Shown piece after piece: positions 62,359 to 64,000 of a stretch of DNA of 64,000 nucleotides. Origin of the DNA: Halotia wernerae (GTDB lineage: Bacteria; Cyanobacteriota; Cyanobacteriia; Cyanobacteriales; Nostocaceae); contig JAYGHB010000013.1 of the NCBI GenBank assembly GCA_034931985.1, forward strand, positions 1-64,000, read 5' to 3'. The notes beneath the pieces are model-generated. The model worked only from the letters and a program-made list of their open reading frames with translations, did not search any database and was not told the DNA's origin. A program made the position numbers and the translations under genes. How positions within the stretch are numbered: the stretch's first letter is position 1; every line of letters starts with the position of its first letter.

Positions 62359-64000
62359 ATGAGAGGTACAAGCCCAGTTGTTGCACCCGATCAAAATGCG
62401 AGTCATCAACTTTCCACTCTGCGGCGCTTTTTACAATACCTGCGACCCTACCGCAAAGAAATTCCTATTGCCCTGACATTAGTAGCAATCGGTGCGTCAA
62501 CTCAAGCAATTGGGCCGTTCTTACTTGGCTGGTCAATTGATCACCTGATTGCAAAAGGAAATTTGCAGGGTTTGCTACTGTTATTAGGACTACTAGGGCT
62601 AATCTACGGACTCGGTATTGTGGCAATCCGGAGTCAAATTCTGCGAGTTGGTTGGATTATGCAGCGGTTGCTGGCTCAATTGCGACAAGATATTTTTCTT
62701 AAAATCCAAAGTCTACCACTGAGCTTTTTTGACCGCAGTGAAGCTGGTGATTTAATGAGCCGCCTGCTGAATGATGTTAATACCGTTAATCAGGCCTTTG
62801 GACAAACGATCGCCCAAATGTTGGGTAATACTTTGAGTTTGGTTGGCATTGTGATTGCGATGCTGGCAATTAACCTGCAACTTGGGTTGTTGAGTAACCT
62901 AGTTGTGCCATTAATGATTTTAACTACAAGCTTATTTGCGCGTTGGGCAAGAGCCAGATTTCGCGTCACCCGCCAAACTATTGGGGAACTTTCCGCCAAG
63001 TTAGAAGAAGACATTGGCAGTGTGCGAGAAGCACAGGCATTTAATCGTGTACATCTCAACATCGCAGAGTTCGACGTTCTCAACGCTGCCAACCGTGATG
63101 CTAACGTCGAAGCAGTAGCAATTACCGCTGCTTTTTTGCCATCAATCGATTTTCTCAACACCCTAGCAACCGCAGCTGTACTAGCCTATGGTGGCTATCT
63201 CGCTGTTACAGGAGCAGCAACAGTTGGTGTGGTGACATCCTTTTTATTATACGTTCAACAGTTCTTCCGCCCCATCCAAATTCTTAGCCAGTTTTACACC
63301 CAAGCTCAATCCGCCTTTGCTGGATTAGAACGCATTTTTCTACTATTGGATGAACCGTCAGAACTTCAAGACGCACCCGATGCTACTGAAATGCCTCCTA
63401 TTCAAGGTGAGGTGAAATTCGATAACGTTACCTTTGGCTATAACCCAAATCAACTAGTTCTTAAAGGAGTGGATTTACACGCCTATCCGGGACAAATGAT
63501 TGCCTTAGTGGGGCCGACTGGATCGGGAAAAAGTACAATTATTAACTTGATTTTGCGTTTCTACGATGTCTCTGGCGGTGCAGTCATAATTGATGGTGTT
63601 GATGTGCGGAGTGTGACTCAAGCTAGTTTGCGCCGTCAGATTGGCATTGTCTTACAAGATAATATTCTATTTAGCGGTACAGTTGCCGAAAATATTGCCT
63701 TTGGCTGTCCCCACGCCACCCAAGCCGATATTGAAGCGGCGGCGCAAATGGCAAACGTCCATGAGTTTGTAACCTCACTACCAGAGGGTTACGCAACTCA
63801 ATTAGGTGAACGGGGTGCGCCCCTGAGTCAAGGACAGCGACAACTGATTAGTATTGCCCGCGCGGTATTGATCAACCCCCAAATTCTGATTCTCGATGAA
63901 GCAACTAGTAGCATTGATACTCGTACAGAAGCACTAGTACAAACTGCGATCGCCCGTTTACTCAAAAATCGTACTAGCTTTGTGATTGCCCACCGTCTCA
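62359..64000 (+). CDS. ABC exporter half-transporter, partner (TM288-like), 3' end off window
   Basis: Partial at the window edge, 547 codons visible. It has a six-helix domain, Walker A GPTGSGKST, Walker B ILDEATSSID with the catalytic Glu, and the switch His in FVIAHRL. The signature motif is LSQGQRQL instead of LSGGQ. In heterodimeric exporters the altered signature of this subunit completes the degenerate site of its partner. The pair would therefore have one active and one inactive ATP site. It is co-directional with its partner and surely one operon. Confidence 0.92.
   Translation, partial: MRGTSPVVAPDQNASHQLSTLRRFLQYLRPYRKEIPIALTLVAIGASTQAIGPFLLGWSIDHLIAKGNLQGLLLLLGLLGLIYGLGIVAIRSQILRVGWIMQRLLAQLRQDIFLKIQSLPLSFFDRSEAGDLMSRLLNDVNTVNQAFGQTIAQMLGNTLSLVGIVIAMLAINLQLGLLSNLVVPLMILTTSLFARWARARFRVTRQTIGELSAKLEEDIGSVREAQAFNRVHLNIAEFDVLNAANRDANVEAVAITAAFLPSIDFLNTLATAAVLAYGGYLAVTGAATVGVVTSFLLYVQQFFRPIQILSQFYTQAQSAFAGLERIFLLLDEPSELQDAPDATEMPPIQGEVKFDNVTFGYNPNQLVLKGVDLHAYPGQMIALVGPTGSGKSTIINLILRFYDVSGGAVIIDGVDVRSVTQASLRRQIGIVLQDNILFSGTVAENIAFGCPHATQADIEAAAQMANVHEFVTSLPEGYATQLGERGAPLSQGQRQLISIARAVLINPQILILDEATSSIDTRTEALVQTAIARLLKNRTSFVIAHRL

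Overview
The window reads as chromosome of a filamentous, heterocyst-type cyanobacterium (Nostoc/Anabaena relative). The signs are frequent HIP1-type octamers (GCGATCGC, for example 15023-15030), heptanucleotide tandem repeats, small dispersed palindromic repeats between genes, A+T-rich spacers, and genes such as a CrtO-type carotenoid ketolase, a sterol desaturase/SDR fusion, DUF2993 and PEP-CTERM proteins. No rRNA, tRNA or CRISPR array was seen.

Layout. 1-3374: repeat tract, argB and tex, both on the minus strand. 3594-6194: a small membrane protein, then a Wzc-like chain-length/kinase protein on the minus strand. 6195-7442: a 1.2 kb gene-free leader with degenerate direct repeats. 7443-37100: a very large plus-strand glycan locus. 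It holds a first glycosyltransferase, a small zinc-ribbon-like protein, Wzm/Wzt ABC exporter genes, a WlbB/WlbA/WlbC-like amino-sugar trio, an unassigned Rossmann-like protein, a sugar N-formyltransferase, an epimerase and a second aminotransferase. After a Uma2 pseudogene come further glycosyltransferases, an FkbM methyltransferase, an epimerase and a Wzy/WaaL-like membrane protein. A hairpin terminator closes the locus at about 37127-37146. 37307-40468: an unassigned secreted protein, a DUF218 protein and a WcaF-like acetyltransferase. 40608-42353: LivM/LivG transporter genes. 42515-50170: small proteins, a retropepsin-like protease, the sterol desaturase/SDR fusion, a CDF metal transporter, polyphosphate glucokinase, a creatininase-family protein, a 2TM protein and a universal stress protein. 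50175-64000: a SulP transporter (operon with the stress protein), PepP, MtfA-like peptidase, a PEP-CTERM protein, CrtO, DUF2993 and a heterodimeric ABC exporter whose second gene runs off the window.

How it works together. The central locus looks like a cell-surface polysaccharide factory (O-antigen or exopolysaccharide). One gene block makes N-acylated and probably N-formylated amino-sugar nucleotides. About fourteen glycosyltransferases build the chain. Wzm/Wzt exports it, and the C-terminal domain of Wzt may read a chain-end cap. A Wzc-like protein and a polymerase/ligase-like membrane protein sit in the same locus, an unusual mix of ABC-dependent and Wzy-type parts. The least explained members are the 335-residue Rossmann-like protein at 14849-15856, the zinc-ribbon protein at 9471-9899 and the secreted protein at 37307-38662. 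The repeat-rich spacers (a MITE-like element, small dispersed repeats, remnants of Uma2 and a restriction-type gene) show past insertion and decay. All family calls come from reading motifs by eye; no database search was run.
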